This document shows positions 1-5,858 of a DNA stretch of 6,178 nt, piece after piece. Numbering within the stretch: the stretch's first letter is position 1; the number at the start of each line of letters is the position of its first letter. Position numbers and translations under genes: made by a program. Source of the stretch: Cloacimonetes bacterium UBA3900 (GTDB lineage Bacteria; Cloacimonadota; Cloacimonadia; Cloacimonadales; Cloacimonadaceae); contig DGFM01000018.1 in the NCBI GenBank assembly GCA_002391675.1, positions 1,460 to 7,637 of the forward strand, given 5' to 3'. Below the pieces are notes generated by a model. The model made no database searches. It saw nothing but the letters and a program-made list of their open reading frames with translations, and was not told the DNA's origin.

Positions 1-13
1 ACTTTGCATGGCT

Positions 14-355
14 TCACCTCAGCAGCTTGAGCAGCCAGGTGGTGAGTAAATAACAGCCTACCATGACCGCCGCAGAGAGACCAAAAGCCAGATAGAAATT
101 GACGTTGCGCTTCAGCAGCAGGGGAAAGAGCACAAAAAACAACAGGGAAGGCAACACCAGCCAAAATATATCCGTGGACAGCGCTGCGATCTGTTTGGTG
201 TCCTTGGTCTCCAGATACATCCACAGGATGGCAAAAAAAGAAACCAGGGGCACGGAGGCAAGGATGGCCCCAGCCAAGCTGTTGCGCTTGGAGATTTCAC
301 TCACCAGCACGATCAATCCCGCCGAAATGAGCACCTTTAGCAGATAGTAAAGCAT
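14..355 (-). CDS. DUF3147 family four-helix inner-membrane protein, 113 aa
   Basis: This small protein is almost entirely hydrophobic. Likely membrane segments lie at residues 2-20, 27-47, 61-81 and 85-110, with basic or charged loops (SKRN near 22-25, ETKDTK near 49-54, LKRN near 81-84). The length and the motifs SEISKRNSLAGAILAS and IAALSTDIFWLVLPSL match my recollection of the DUF3147 family, about 110-residue inner-membrane proteins of unknown function. The frame is open further upstream (a TTG at 458-460 would give 148 residues). I start at the ATG at 353-355 because AAAGGAG lies a few bases before it and the first transmembrane helix begins directly after it; the extra 35 residues are not membrane-like. 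The stop is TGA at 14-16. It lies downstream of the PHP-glycosyltransferase gene on the same strand, 292 bp away and beyond a strong hairpin, so it is probably a separate transcript. The family call is fairly sure; the function is unknown. Confidence 0.85.
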   Translation of the reverse strand: MLYYLLKVLISAGLIVLVSEISKRNSLAGAILASVPLVSFFAILWMYLETKDTKQIAALSTDIFWLVLPSLLFFVLFPLLLKRNVNFYLAFGLSAAVMVGCYLLTTWLLKLLR

Positions 356-475
356 ATTTAAACTCCTTTCCATATGATGGAAAAAGCCCCTGTCCTCAAC
401 CCGGAAAGAGCGCACCAGCCTACCGGGCGTCAGGGCAAAGAACATTCCTGCGCCCACCAAAATAAACTGGGGTGA

Positions 476-504
476 TGGTGCTTGGATAAGCAGTTATATG
501 TCAA
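476..504 (-). promoter_or_regulatory. Weak candidate promoter for the DUF3147 gene
   Basis: On the minus strand a perfect TTGACA (499-504) lies about 145 bases upstream of the DUF3147 start. The hexamer at 17-bp spacing (476-481, GCACCA) is a poor -10. A TATAAC sits immediately after the TTGACA but is far too close to serve as its -10 partner; it could be the -10 of another promoter with a poor -35. I list it because CTTGACA also occurs at the better promoters in this window. Confidence 0.25.
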
Positions 505-581
505 GCAGTTTTTACTTGGACCGTGAAGAGTAGTGAGGAGATGGGTTGTCTTTGCTTGTGCGGAATGCAATCTTTATCATT

Positions 582-614
582 ATGGGGCCACAAAAGCATC
601 GTTTGCGGCCCCAT
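582..614 (-). terminator. Strong 3' hairpin after the PHP-glycosyltransferase gene
   Basis: In minus-strand RNA the arms ATGGGGCCGCAAA and TTTGTGGCCCCAT form a 13-bp stem around a 7-base loop, starting 33 bases after the stop codon. One pair is G-U in minus-strand RNA but would be an A-C mismatch in plus-strand RNA, so the structure belongs to the minus transcript. No run of U follows (the next bases are AATGATAAAG), so it is not a textbook intrinsic terminator. It may instead mark a processed or protected mRNA 3' end, or a terminator type that does not need a U-tract. Confidence 0.5.
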
Positions 615-647
615 TGGAATCGTCTCTCTGCTAAATTATCATCTGCT

Positions 648-3038
648 TTACGCTTCCGGCAGGACGCTGTCTTTGCCTAACAGGTCGTCCAGGACTCTGT
701 CCCAATCGGCGTTTTCTTTAACGCTGGCTCTGGCTTCAGCGCGGAGCTTTTCGTAGGCTTGTGGGTCTTTTTCCACCATTTCCATCATATCCAAGATAGC
801 CTTGAGCCAGGTTTCAGGCTCTTGGTCCGGTACCACGGATCCGCCGCCGTTGCGCAGCAGTTCTTTGGGCCCACCGTGGTTGGATACCAGAGCGGGCAGA
901 CCGCAAGCCAGGGATTCGAGGATGACCATTCCGAAGGTGTCCGTAATACTCGGGAAGAGAAAGAGATCACCTCCATTATATATGCCGGGGAGCTTGTCGC
1001 GGCTCAGGGCGCCGGTGAAGTGGGCTCTGGGATAATCCTTGAGTTCCTCTTTCATCTCGCTCAGGTAGGGCCCGTTTCCTGCCACGACCAGGTTGATATC
1101 CTCCCTGATCTCGGTCAGGCGGCGATATACCTCGCAGAGGAGGTCGAGGGATTTATCCTTCGAGACGCGGCCAGTGTAGATCAGCGTAAATCCGTCCTTG
1201 ATGCCCAGCCTGGTTTCCAGAGGTTTTTTGCGATCTTGCAGGGGCTCAAATTCATCGGCCTCAATTCCGCGGCGCAGCAACTTCACTTCTTTGGCGTGGA
1301 TGTTTCTCTCTTCCAAAATCTTGGCATATTCAAGCGTAGGCACCCGGATCTCGTCCATCTGCGAATAAAACCACCTTTCATAGGAGAGGATGATATTGGA
1401 AATGGTGTCATCCTCAACGATAGGCTTGGATTCCTCGTGAAAATCTGTGTGGTAGATGCCGATGCAGTGTATATTCAGGAGTCTGGCCATGAGCAGTCCC
1501 ATCAGTCCCACCGGCCCCGGAGTAGAGATGATGATCTGATCCGGTGCGCTCTCTGCGATCAGCTTCACGCTTCTCAGGATGGAGGGCACTTTGATCTGGT
1601 AGCTCTCGTAATAGGGCAACCGGAAGCTGTACATATGCGGCAAATTGATGAGGTTTGGCGGGATTTCGTCGGTGATCTCATTCTCGTGCATGGAGGCCAC
1701 GATCTTGAGATTGCGTTGGTGGCTGATCGCCTTGTGGCCCATCAGTTTAAGCGTCACGGATACACCGTTGAGATCGTTGATCGTATCTGAGAACCACAGG
1801 GTGCGGCGGCTCCTGTCCGGCTCCGGTATCTGATGCTCTTTCCTGAAGTTTGCCAGCAGCCCCACCGAGCTGTTCAAATGCCGAATGGAGCTGAAGAAGG
1901 GCAGGATCAAAAACACTCCCTGAATCGACATACTGAAGTTGCGGATCAGCTTGATGAGATTGAGCTCCAGGAGGTCTCCTTCAATGGAATCCAGCAGGAT
2001 TTTAAAGTATGAATCCGCCAGGTCGGAAATATGCAGATACACCTTGTCCAGCTTGCCGTCCACTCCCAGATCGCGGGAGTTGTTGAGCGTGTTCAGCAGT
2101 TCGGCCAAATTCTTTTTGAGCTCATCTCCGCGTATATCGGCCAATCCCCTCATGGTTCTTATCTTAAGCCTGTTCCCCAAGTCGAGGCTACGGTTTTCAA
2201 ACAGCGCCTCTGTCACCGAAGTCAGGAGCGGGTTTTCCTTCTTCTTGCTGCTTTGCTGCTTTGAAAAGTCGTAGGCCACCTTGTAGATGGTGAAGGCCAG
2301 GGAATGGAAGTCGTTGTGTCTGCCGAATCCGGTGCCTTGTTTGGCCCGGATGGCCTCCAGAAACTCTGCCTGGTTGGCAGCCTGCACCTGCGTGTAAGTG
2401 CTGCCCACAAAGATGCCGGCGTGGTCATCGGAACCCCCGGTATAGCCTTTGATCCAGGGCTCATCTGATGCAGGTTCGATGCGGTGTTTCTGATAGAGTG
2501 CCTCGATGCGGTTGGCGTCCATATGGTCCAGGATATGCTTCCAGCCCAGATTGTTGAGCACGTTGCGGCCGCCGTTGTGGCTCTCAAAGACGTCAAAAAG
2601 CAGGATCAGCTTCTCCAGATGCTCCTGTTTCAGCTTGCCATTCACCTGGTAGGAGGCGTGCGCCACACTGTGCGTGAGCTCGTTTTCCAGCAGGTAAGAC
2701 CTCAGTTCATAGATATCCTTGCGGACGAGGTTGATGGTCTCAAACTGCTCCTCGTTGAGTCCGTAGATCAGGATGTGGATTTTGCAGCCATCTTCCGGAA
2801 AGTAGGCCGTGCTTTCCACTCCCGTTATCACTTTGGAGGGATGCTTTTCTTTGAGCAGCAGTGCGCCTTCGATGCGGTTATGATCGGTGATGCAGACTAG
2901 GTCCATACCCTTTTGGATGGCCCTATCGTAGATGTAAAATGGATCCGTGTATGATTCCCGGGCTCCCAGCTTTTGCAAAAACCAGTCGGCGGGATGTTCT
3001 GAATAGATTGAATGACAGTGCAAATCTGCCTTTAACAT
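648..3038 (-). CDS. PHP phosphoesterase domain fused to GT4 glycosyltransferase, 796 aa
   Basis: Two recognisable enzymes lie in one chain. Residues 1-215 are a PHP metal-dependent domain: H7 and H9 in DLHCHS, D52-H53 in CITDHN, E75 in GVES, H88, H127 in SVAHAS, E152/H154 in FESHNG, and D204-H206 in GGSDDHAG. These are the usual metal ligands, so it is probably active on a phosphoester. Residues about 216-405 are mainly helical, with one hydrophobic stretch (369-385) that could touch the membrane. Residues 410-790 are a GT-B family 4 glycosyltransferase: FSDTINDLNGVS (416-427), GIYHTDF (527-533), RRGIEADEF (589-597), the donor-binding TGRVSKDKSLDLL (622-634), GNGP (654-657), and the acidic pair D700/E708 in TDTFGMVILE, a D-x7-E form of the usual E-x7-E. 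It likely transfers a sugar from a nucleotide donor to a lipid or glycan at the cytoplasmic face; donor and acceptor cannot be read. The ATG at 3036-3038 follows TAGGAG with a normal gap. It appears to be transcribed alone. Confidence 0.9.
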   Translation of the reverse strand: MLKADLHCHSIYSEHPADWFLQKLGARESYTDPFYIYDRAIQKGMDLVCITDHNRIEGALLLKEKHPSKVITGVESTAYFPEDGCKIHILIYGLNEEQFETINLVRKDIYELRSYLLENELTHSVAHASYQVNGKLKQEHLEKLILLFDVFESHNGGRNVLNNLGWKHILDHMDANRIEALYQKHRIEPASDEPWIKGYTGGSDDHAGIFVGSTYTQVQAANQAEFLEAIRAKQGTGFGRHNDFHSLAFTIYKVAYDFSKQQSSKKKENPLLTSVTEALFENRSLDLGNRLKIRTMRGLADIRGDELKKNLAELLNTLNNSRDLGVDGKLDKVYLHISDLADSYFKILLDSIEGDLLELNLIKLIRNFSMSIQGVFLILPFFSSIRHLNSSVGLLANFRKEHQIPEPDRSRRTLWFSDTINDLNGVSVTLKLMGHKAISHQRNLKIVASMHENEITDEIPPNLINLPHMYSFRLPYYESYQIKVPSILRSVKLIAESAPDQIIISTPGPVGLMGLLMARLLNIHCIGIYHTDFHEESKPIVEDDTISNIILSYERWFYSQMDEIRVPTLEYAKILEERNIHAKEVKLLRRGIEADEFEPLQDRKKPLETRLGIKDGFTLIYTGRVSKDKSLDLLCEVYRRLTEIREDINLVVAGNGPYLSEMKEELKDYPRAHFTGALSRDKLPGIYNGGDLFLFPSITDTFGMVILESLACGLPALVSNHGGPKELLRNGGGSVVPDQEPETWLKAILDMMEMVEKDPQAYEKLRAEARASVKENADWDRVLDDLLGKDSVLPEA

Positions 3039-3095
3039 TAATAACTCCTATTTTGGGTATATATAAAGTTATACGCCCGCCAGGTTAGAAAAATA

Positions 3096-3119
3096 TAAGG
3101 ATTGTAAAAACAATTCTTA
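3096..3119. repeat. 10-bp hairpin in the leader of the PHP-glycosyltransferase gene
   Basis: Arms TAAGGATTGT (3096-3105) and ACAATTCTTA (3110-3119) enclose an AAAA loop. The fit is complete in plus-strand RNA with one G-U pair; in minus-strand RNA that pair becomes one A-C mismatch. On the minus strand TATTTTTC follows, which resembles a terminator tail, and the element lies about 58 bases before the PHP-glycosyltransferase start. It could be an attenuator in that leader, a protein-binding palindrome, or chance in A+T-rich DNA. Its strand is undecided. Confidence 0.4.
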
Positions 3120-3194
3120 ACACTTTTGAGGGCGGCGCATAAATGCTTCACGGCTGGTGAGATGGCACACTTGGCACAAGCTGATAACACTTTT
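3118..3194. repeat. Direct repeat TAACACTTTT, two copies
   Basis: The ten bases TAACACTTTT occur at 3118-3127 and again at 3185-3194, 67 bp apart, in the divergent region between the PHP-glycosyltransferase and TM2 genes. The first copy overlaps the end of the 3096-3119 hairpin. Between 3195 and 3210 six A and six T bases flank ACGG. The repeat could be a paired regulator site or coincidence in A+T-rich DNA; nothing shows which. Confidence 0.35.
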
Positions 3195-3265
3195 AAAAAA
3201 ACGGTTTTTTGGGGGATGTAAAGATTGTGTCATACAGGAAATAAGATGATTGCGCGAATTTCTTC

Positions 3266-3293
3266 TTGACAGAAACCATCGACTGTGTAGCGT
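3266..3293 (+). promoter_or_regulatory. Promoter of the zinc-ribbon/TM2 gene
   Basis: A perfect -35 TTGACA (3266-3271) lies 16 bp before a TAGCGT (3288-3293). That is a weak -10, but a TG lies just upstream of it (TGTAGCGT), as in extended -10 promoters. The predicted start lies about 25-30 bases before the ATG at 3326. The 12 bases TCTTGACAGAAA around this -35 (3264-3275) recur exactly at the Fur-family gene promoter (5851-5862). Confidence 0.5.
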
Positions 3294-3325
3294 GGAACAA
3301 ATTAAAGTTCTTGGAGGAACTTGTT

Positions 3326-3727
3326 ATGTATTGCAGAAATTGCGGAAGCCAAGTCGACGACAATGCTGTTGTTTGTATATCATGTGGCGTACCTCCCCTA
3401 AAGGGAAGTAAACATTGTCAGAACTGTGGAAAAGATGTGAACGAAATGTCCGAAGTATGCGTTAGCTGTGGAGTAAAGCTGATCACCCAGAAAGCAACTG
3501 ATAATCTGAGTGGGAAAAGCGAAAAAGACTGGACCACGACCTTGATATTGTGTATATTCTTAGGGGCTGTCGGAGTTCACAGATTTTACACTGGCCATAC
3601 AGTTTGGGGCATAGTATACATCCTAACCTTTGGTGGATTTTTTGGCATAGGTCCTGTGATTGACCTTATCATGATCATCAGTGGCAATTTCAAGGACTCT
3701 GACGGCAGATTAGTTACCAACAAGTAG
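3326..3727 (+). CDS. Double zinc-ribbon TM2-domain membrane protein, 133 aa
   Basis: The N-terminus carries two four-cysteine zinc ribbons: C3, C6, C17 and C20, then C31, C34, C45 and C48, each ending in C-x2-C-G. A short charged linker (about 53-68) leads to a TM2 domain (69-131) with two hydrophobic helices. It has the family signature GAVGVHRFYTGHTVWGI (80-96), then FGGFFGIGPVIDLIMI (102-117) and a short polar tail. TM2 proteins are widespread small membrane proteins with no firm bacterial function; the ribbons probably sit in the cytoplasm. The frame opens at an upstream ATG near the promoter, but the ATG at 3326-3328 is chosen because GGAGG lies 8 bases before it and it gives the canonical MYCRNCG start. 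The stop is TAG. It has its own TTGACA promoter, and the zinc-ribbon gene at 4114 lies downstream on the same strand. Codons are more A/T-rich than in the flanking large genes, which may reflect transfer or simply a small accessory gene. The domain calls are confident; the role is unknown. Confidence 0.9.
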   Translation: MYCRNCGSQVDDNAVVCISCGVPPLKGSKHCQNCGKDVNEMSEVCVSCGVKLITQKATDNLSGKSEKDWTTTLILCIFLGAVGVHRFYTGHTVWGIVYILTFGGFFGIGPVIDLIMIISGNFKDSDGRLVTNK

Positions 3728-4113
3728 GAAGGATAAAGCCGTTTATTAGATATTAACCCTAAAAGCGAATATCTAACAGATGAATGCGACATTCGTATTC
3801 AGTGTGGGCTTTGTTGCCTTTACTGATGAGGGCACCGGGGATGCGATGCTCTTTATTCACGAATGGAATAGCTGGTCTCTGACCTTTGCAATAGTGAATC
3901 TTCCAATTCCTGCAAAACAGTGTCGGATGATTGCTTTTTATCTGCCTTGTTTTAGAAAACAGAAGCAATCCAAGACTTTGAATTATCCATGACACCCGAA
4001 ATCATCAGTGACATGATGGATCACGCCCCGTGCTGTATTCAATCTATGCATATAACAATATGCTACCCCAAAACAGAGCTTCAATAAAAGAATAACAAGA
4101 CAAGGAGAGTAAT
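3728..4113. other. 386-bp gap between two zinc-ribbon genes, no convincing gene
   Basis: Short open frames exist on both strands (3780-3992 plus, 3759-3995 minus), but neither has a clear ribosome binding site or a recognisable motif, and they overlap each other. What can be seen is a perfect 9-bp inverted repeat (3746-3776), a small GAATG/CATTC hairpin (3782-3794) and a perfect 6-bp hairpin with arms GCATAT and ATATGC (4048-4063). The ribosome binding site AAGGAG (4102-4107) serves the next gene. No clear promoter was found for the gene at 4114, so it may be co-transcribed with the TM2 gene or use a weak promoter here. The stretch is A+T rich and may be decayed sequence. Confidence 0.5.
3746..3776 (+). 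repeat. 9-bp inverted repeat after the TM2 gene
   Basis: TTAGATATT (3746-3754) and AATATCTAA (3768-3776) are exact reverse complements around a 13-base loop, beginning 19 bases after the TM2 stop codon. The position suits a transcript-end structure, but the stem has little G+C and no U-tract follows, so it would be a weak terminator at best. It could also be a protein-binding palindrome. Confidence 0.4.
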
Positions 4114-4410
4114 GTGTTTTGCAGCAATTGTGGCAAGGAAATAAGCGATAATGCCTATGTTTGCCCAGGATGCGGTGTAAAAGTCCGCAGAAATGATCCT
4201 GGAGAAGGTCCGCTGGGTTGTTGGCTCGGCGGCGTGTGTTTTTTGTGGCCAATCATTGGACTGATCCTCTATCTTTCCTGGAAGGAAGATAAACCCCTCA
4301 AAGCTAAATCTGCAGGGAAAGCAGCATTATGGGGATTTGTAATCGGGGTGATTTTTGCCATCATTTACTATGGAGTTATTATTGCCAGTATAGCCAGTTA
4401 TGGCCTATAG
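4114..4410 (+). CDS. Zinc-ribbon membrane protein with two helices, 98 aa
   Basis: One four-cysteine zinc ribbon lies at the N-terminus (C3, C6, C17, C20; MFCSNCGKEISDNAYVCPGCG). It is followed by a glycine-rich link, a membrane helix (about 34-54, GCWLGGVCFLWPIIGLILYL), a basic loop (WKEDKPLKAKSAGKAA) and a second helix (about 71-95). The form resembles small zinc-ribbon membrane proteins common in many bacteria, whose function is unknown. The first 22 residues are clearly related to those of the TM2 gene upstream (C-x2-CG, DNA.VC, CGV), but the membrane part differs. The start is GTG at 4114-4116, six bases after the GGAG of AAGGAGAG. An ATG at 4112-4114 overlaps it in another frame and would give only a ten-residue peptide. 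I prefer GTG because only that frame gives the complete ribbon. The stop is TAG. Confidence 0.82.
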   Translation: MFCSNCGKEISDNAYVCPGCGVKVRRNDPGEGPLGCWLGGVCFLWPIIGLILYLSWKEDKPLKAKSAGKAALWGFVIGVIFAIIYYGVIIASIASYGL

Positions 4411-4591
4411 GCAGCATCAATCCCGGTAACTACGACACGAGACTCACTGACTTCAACGGCAAGTGGTACGCTGTTGTGAGCCTTCATTTGTGAATTCAAA
4501 TCTGCTCTCATGGAGGTGCTTTAAACCTCCCTATGATGTTACAGTATCCAGTGCTGGGATTCCCAGTATTATAGTAAGCCCCAAAAACCGA
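4411..4591. other. Convergent gap with three small hairpins and a possible coding remnant
   Basis: This 181-bp stretch separates the zinc-ribbon gene from the convergent lipoprotein gene. Hairpins: AACGGC with GCTGTT (4455-4475, one G-U in plus-strand RNA), GGAGGT with ACCTCC (4512-4530, perfect, 7-base loop), and AGTGCTGGG with CCCAGTATT (4550-4570, two G-U in plus-strand RNA). The first and third fit plus-strand RNA better, so they may end the zinc-ribbon transcript; no U-run follows any of them. A frame ending at TGA 4491-4493 reads protein-like for about 26 codons (INPGNYDTRLTDFNGKWYA and onward) but has no start, so it may be a relic of a lost gene or chance. Confidence 0.4.
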
Positions 4592-5734
4592 TCAGGCCGC
4601 CACTTCGTCTTGCGGCATTATCTGGAACGGTAAAACCTCCAGCGGTTGCGGCAGAGGCGACAATGAATACTTCTGCCTTGCTTTATGGCATTCTCCCTGC
4701 ACGGTATCCCAAGCTATGGTTTGCAGCAGCAGCGCCTGCGCAGGACTGATTTCCGGTGGGTGGTAGCTGTTGCCGATGGGATTGATGTTCCAGATTCCGG
4801 CTAACATCGTGCAGGCCACCAGGTAGGTTCCGTAGATGCTCGGATGATAGTTGTCATCGGCATACAGGCTGAAGGAAAGTGTGTCTTGGTGGGCGTTGTG
4901 GAAAGCCACTCCGGCGGGCAAGACCAGCGCGTCCAGATAAGCACCGATATAGTAGTACGCATCCCGGATGGGTTCATGCATTTCTGGATTGTTGCGCCAA
5001 GCCCAGGTCATGTAAAACCCGGTCAGAGCGCCGGCTTGGTTGATGGCAGTATTGAGGCGTGCAGCATATTGGTAGAAAAGGTCGGAATCGGTTTGAGGCC
5101 TGCTGCTTTGCTCTTGCAGGATCACCAAGTCCCACTCCCCCGTGGCGATGGCAGTGAGCGTGTTCGGGTCGTTGTAATGATTTTCCAAGGTGTAGCCGCC
5201 CGCGGTCTGAGCTTCCACGACGACGCGCCATTCCGGATGCGCCGCATTGACCAGAGCTTGTAAATGGGCATCCACTCCGCCGTTGCAATAGGTGTGGCTG
5301 TTTCCCACCAGCAGAACCCGCCGGCTCTCTTCGTAGGGCAGCCCCCAGCTTATCGTGACCTCCAGCCCGCCGGAGACGAAGTGCAGGGTGATGTGGACGG
5401 TAGTGGTTTCGCCCGGTTTGACAATCCCTGTGCCGCTTCCAGTGGCGATCAACACGTCGCCGCTGTAAACGTTGACATCGATGGCGTAAGTGCCCATCTC
5501 AAGGTCGGTAAACGTTCCTGCAGCCATACTGCCTACGATAGGCAGATCCATTTGCCGGGAAAAACCGCCCTTGGTGATGGTCACACGCACCAGCGTCACG
5601 TTCAAGCCCTGCGCCAGAGCCGGCTCCAGATTGATCCGCAGCGGTATTTCTCCGTAGGCTTCAGGCTTGGTGCTTCGTTCACAAGCGAACAGCAGCAAAA
5701 GCGGAATAAGCAAAAGCAAGGGTAACCTTTTCAT
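4592..5734 (-). CDS. SGNH-fold hydrolase lipoprotein (DUF4886-like), 380 aa
   Basis: The N-terminus is a lipoprotein signal: M-K-R, a run of leucines, then the lipobox LFAC with the lipidated C18, so the mature protein is anchored in the envelope. Residues about 28-130 look like a beta-sandwich module (LRINLEPAL, TDLEMGTYAIDVNVYSG, IVKPGETTTVHITL). Residues 138-345 are an SGNH/GDSL-type hydrolase: nucleophile S146 in LLVGNSHTY, the oxyanion glycine in TAGGYTL (G179/G180), ILQEQSSRP (205-213), and catalytic D294 and H297 in ADDNYHPSIYGTYL. GNSHT with LQEQS is the pattern I associate with DUF4886 members. It is probably an esterase that removes acyl groups from a glycan or similar substrate outside the cytoplasm. 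A proline-rich tail (about 355-380) follows the domain. The ATG at 5732-5734 is chosen over an upstream in-frame ATG because AAAGGAGAG precedes it and the signal peptide starts there. It is divergent from the Fur-family gene. Confidence 0.87.
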   Translation of the reverse strand: MKRLPLLLLIPLLLLFACERSTKPEAYGEIPLRINLEPALAQGLNVTLVRVTITKGGFSRQMDLPIVGSMAAGTFTDLEMGTYAIDVNVYSGDVLIATGSGTGIVKPGETTTVHITLHFVSGGLEVTISWGLPYEESRRVLLVGNSHTYCNGGVDAHLQALVNAAHPEWRVVVEAQTAGGYTLENHYNDPNTLTAIATGEWDLVILQEQSSRPQTDSDLFYQYAARLNTAINQAGALTGFYMTWAWRNNPEMHEPIRDAYYYIGAYLDALVLPAGVAFHNAHQDTLSFSLYADDNYHPSIYGTYLVACTMLAGIWNINPIGNSYHPPEISPAQALLLQTIAWDTVQGECHKARQKYSLSPLPQPLEVLPFQIMPQDEVAA

Positions 5735-5760
5735 CAAACTCTCCTTTCTGTTTATGGCCC

Positions 5761-5785
5761 CTTCGGCTCTTTGACCGTTCCGAAG
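5761..5785 (-). other. Hairpin in the lipoprotein mRNA leader
   Basis: CTTCGG and CCGAAG are exact reverse complements around 13 bases, between the predicted transcription start and the ribosome binding site of the lipoprotein gene. No U-run follows, so it is not an obvious attenuator. It may only structure or stabilise the leader. Confidence 0.3.
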
Positions 5786-5795
5786 ACCGTGCTCC

Positions 5796-5823
5796 ATCAT
5801 GCTGCGATGCTTGAAGTTGTCAA
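5796..5823 (-). promoter_or_regulatory. Promoter of the SGNH lipoprotein gene
   Basis: On the minus strand a perfect TTGACA (5818-5823) is followed after 16 bp by CATGAT (5796-5801), four of six matches to the consensus -10. The predicted leader is about 55 bases and ends at the lipoprotein ATG. This -35 lies in the left arm of the inverted repeat 5818-5858. Confidence 0.55.
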
Positions 5824-5858
5824 GATATTTCACCGTTATTTACAGATATATCTTGACA
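5818..5858. repeat. Perfect 11-bp inverted repeat holding both divergent -35 boxes
   Basis: TGTCAAGATAT (5818-5828) and ATATCTTGACA (5848-5858) are exact reverse complements around 19 A+T-rich bases. Each arm carries a TTGACA pointing outward, one for the lipoprotein gene and one for the Fur-family gene. Matching promoters explain six bases per arm; the symmetry runs five bases further inward. It may be an operator for a dimeric regulator, or shared upstream promoter contacts. Confidence 0.6.

Noticed and set aside
356..460. N-terminal extension of the DUF3147 protein from TTG 458-460
   Set aside because: The internal ATG at 353-355 has an excellent ribosome binding site and starts directly before the first membrane helix, as expected for the family.
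759..1790. 343-codon open frame on the plus strand opposite the glycosyltransferase half
   Set aside because: It lies wholly antisense to a gene with clear catalytic motifs. Its translation is rich in His, Gln and Val with no recognisable motif, and no ribosome binding site precedes it; it is a codon-bias shadow.
3163..3178. Possible sigma-54 promoter beginning TGGCAC
   Set aside because: The downstream GC falls at the wrong distance from the GG (ten bases instead of twelve), and the TTGC element is absent.
3266..3325. 20-residue extension before the zinc ribbons of the TM2 protein
   Set aside because: It overlaps the TTGACA promoter and has no ribosome binding site, whereas GGAGG precedes the ATG at 3326.
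3759..3995. Short open frames on both strands between the two zinc-ribbon genes
   Set aside because: They overlap each other, lack a clear ribosome binding site, and their translations show no motif or convincing membrane segment.
4844..5263. 139-codon plus-strand open frame opposite the SGNH hydrolase
   Set aside because: It is antisense to the catalytic domain and has no motif or ribosome binding site.
5735..5833. 33-residue N-terminal extension of the lipoprotein
   Set aside because: It would bury the signal peptide. The region is better explained as promoter and leader, and AAAGGAGAG precedes the later ATG.
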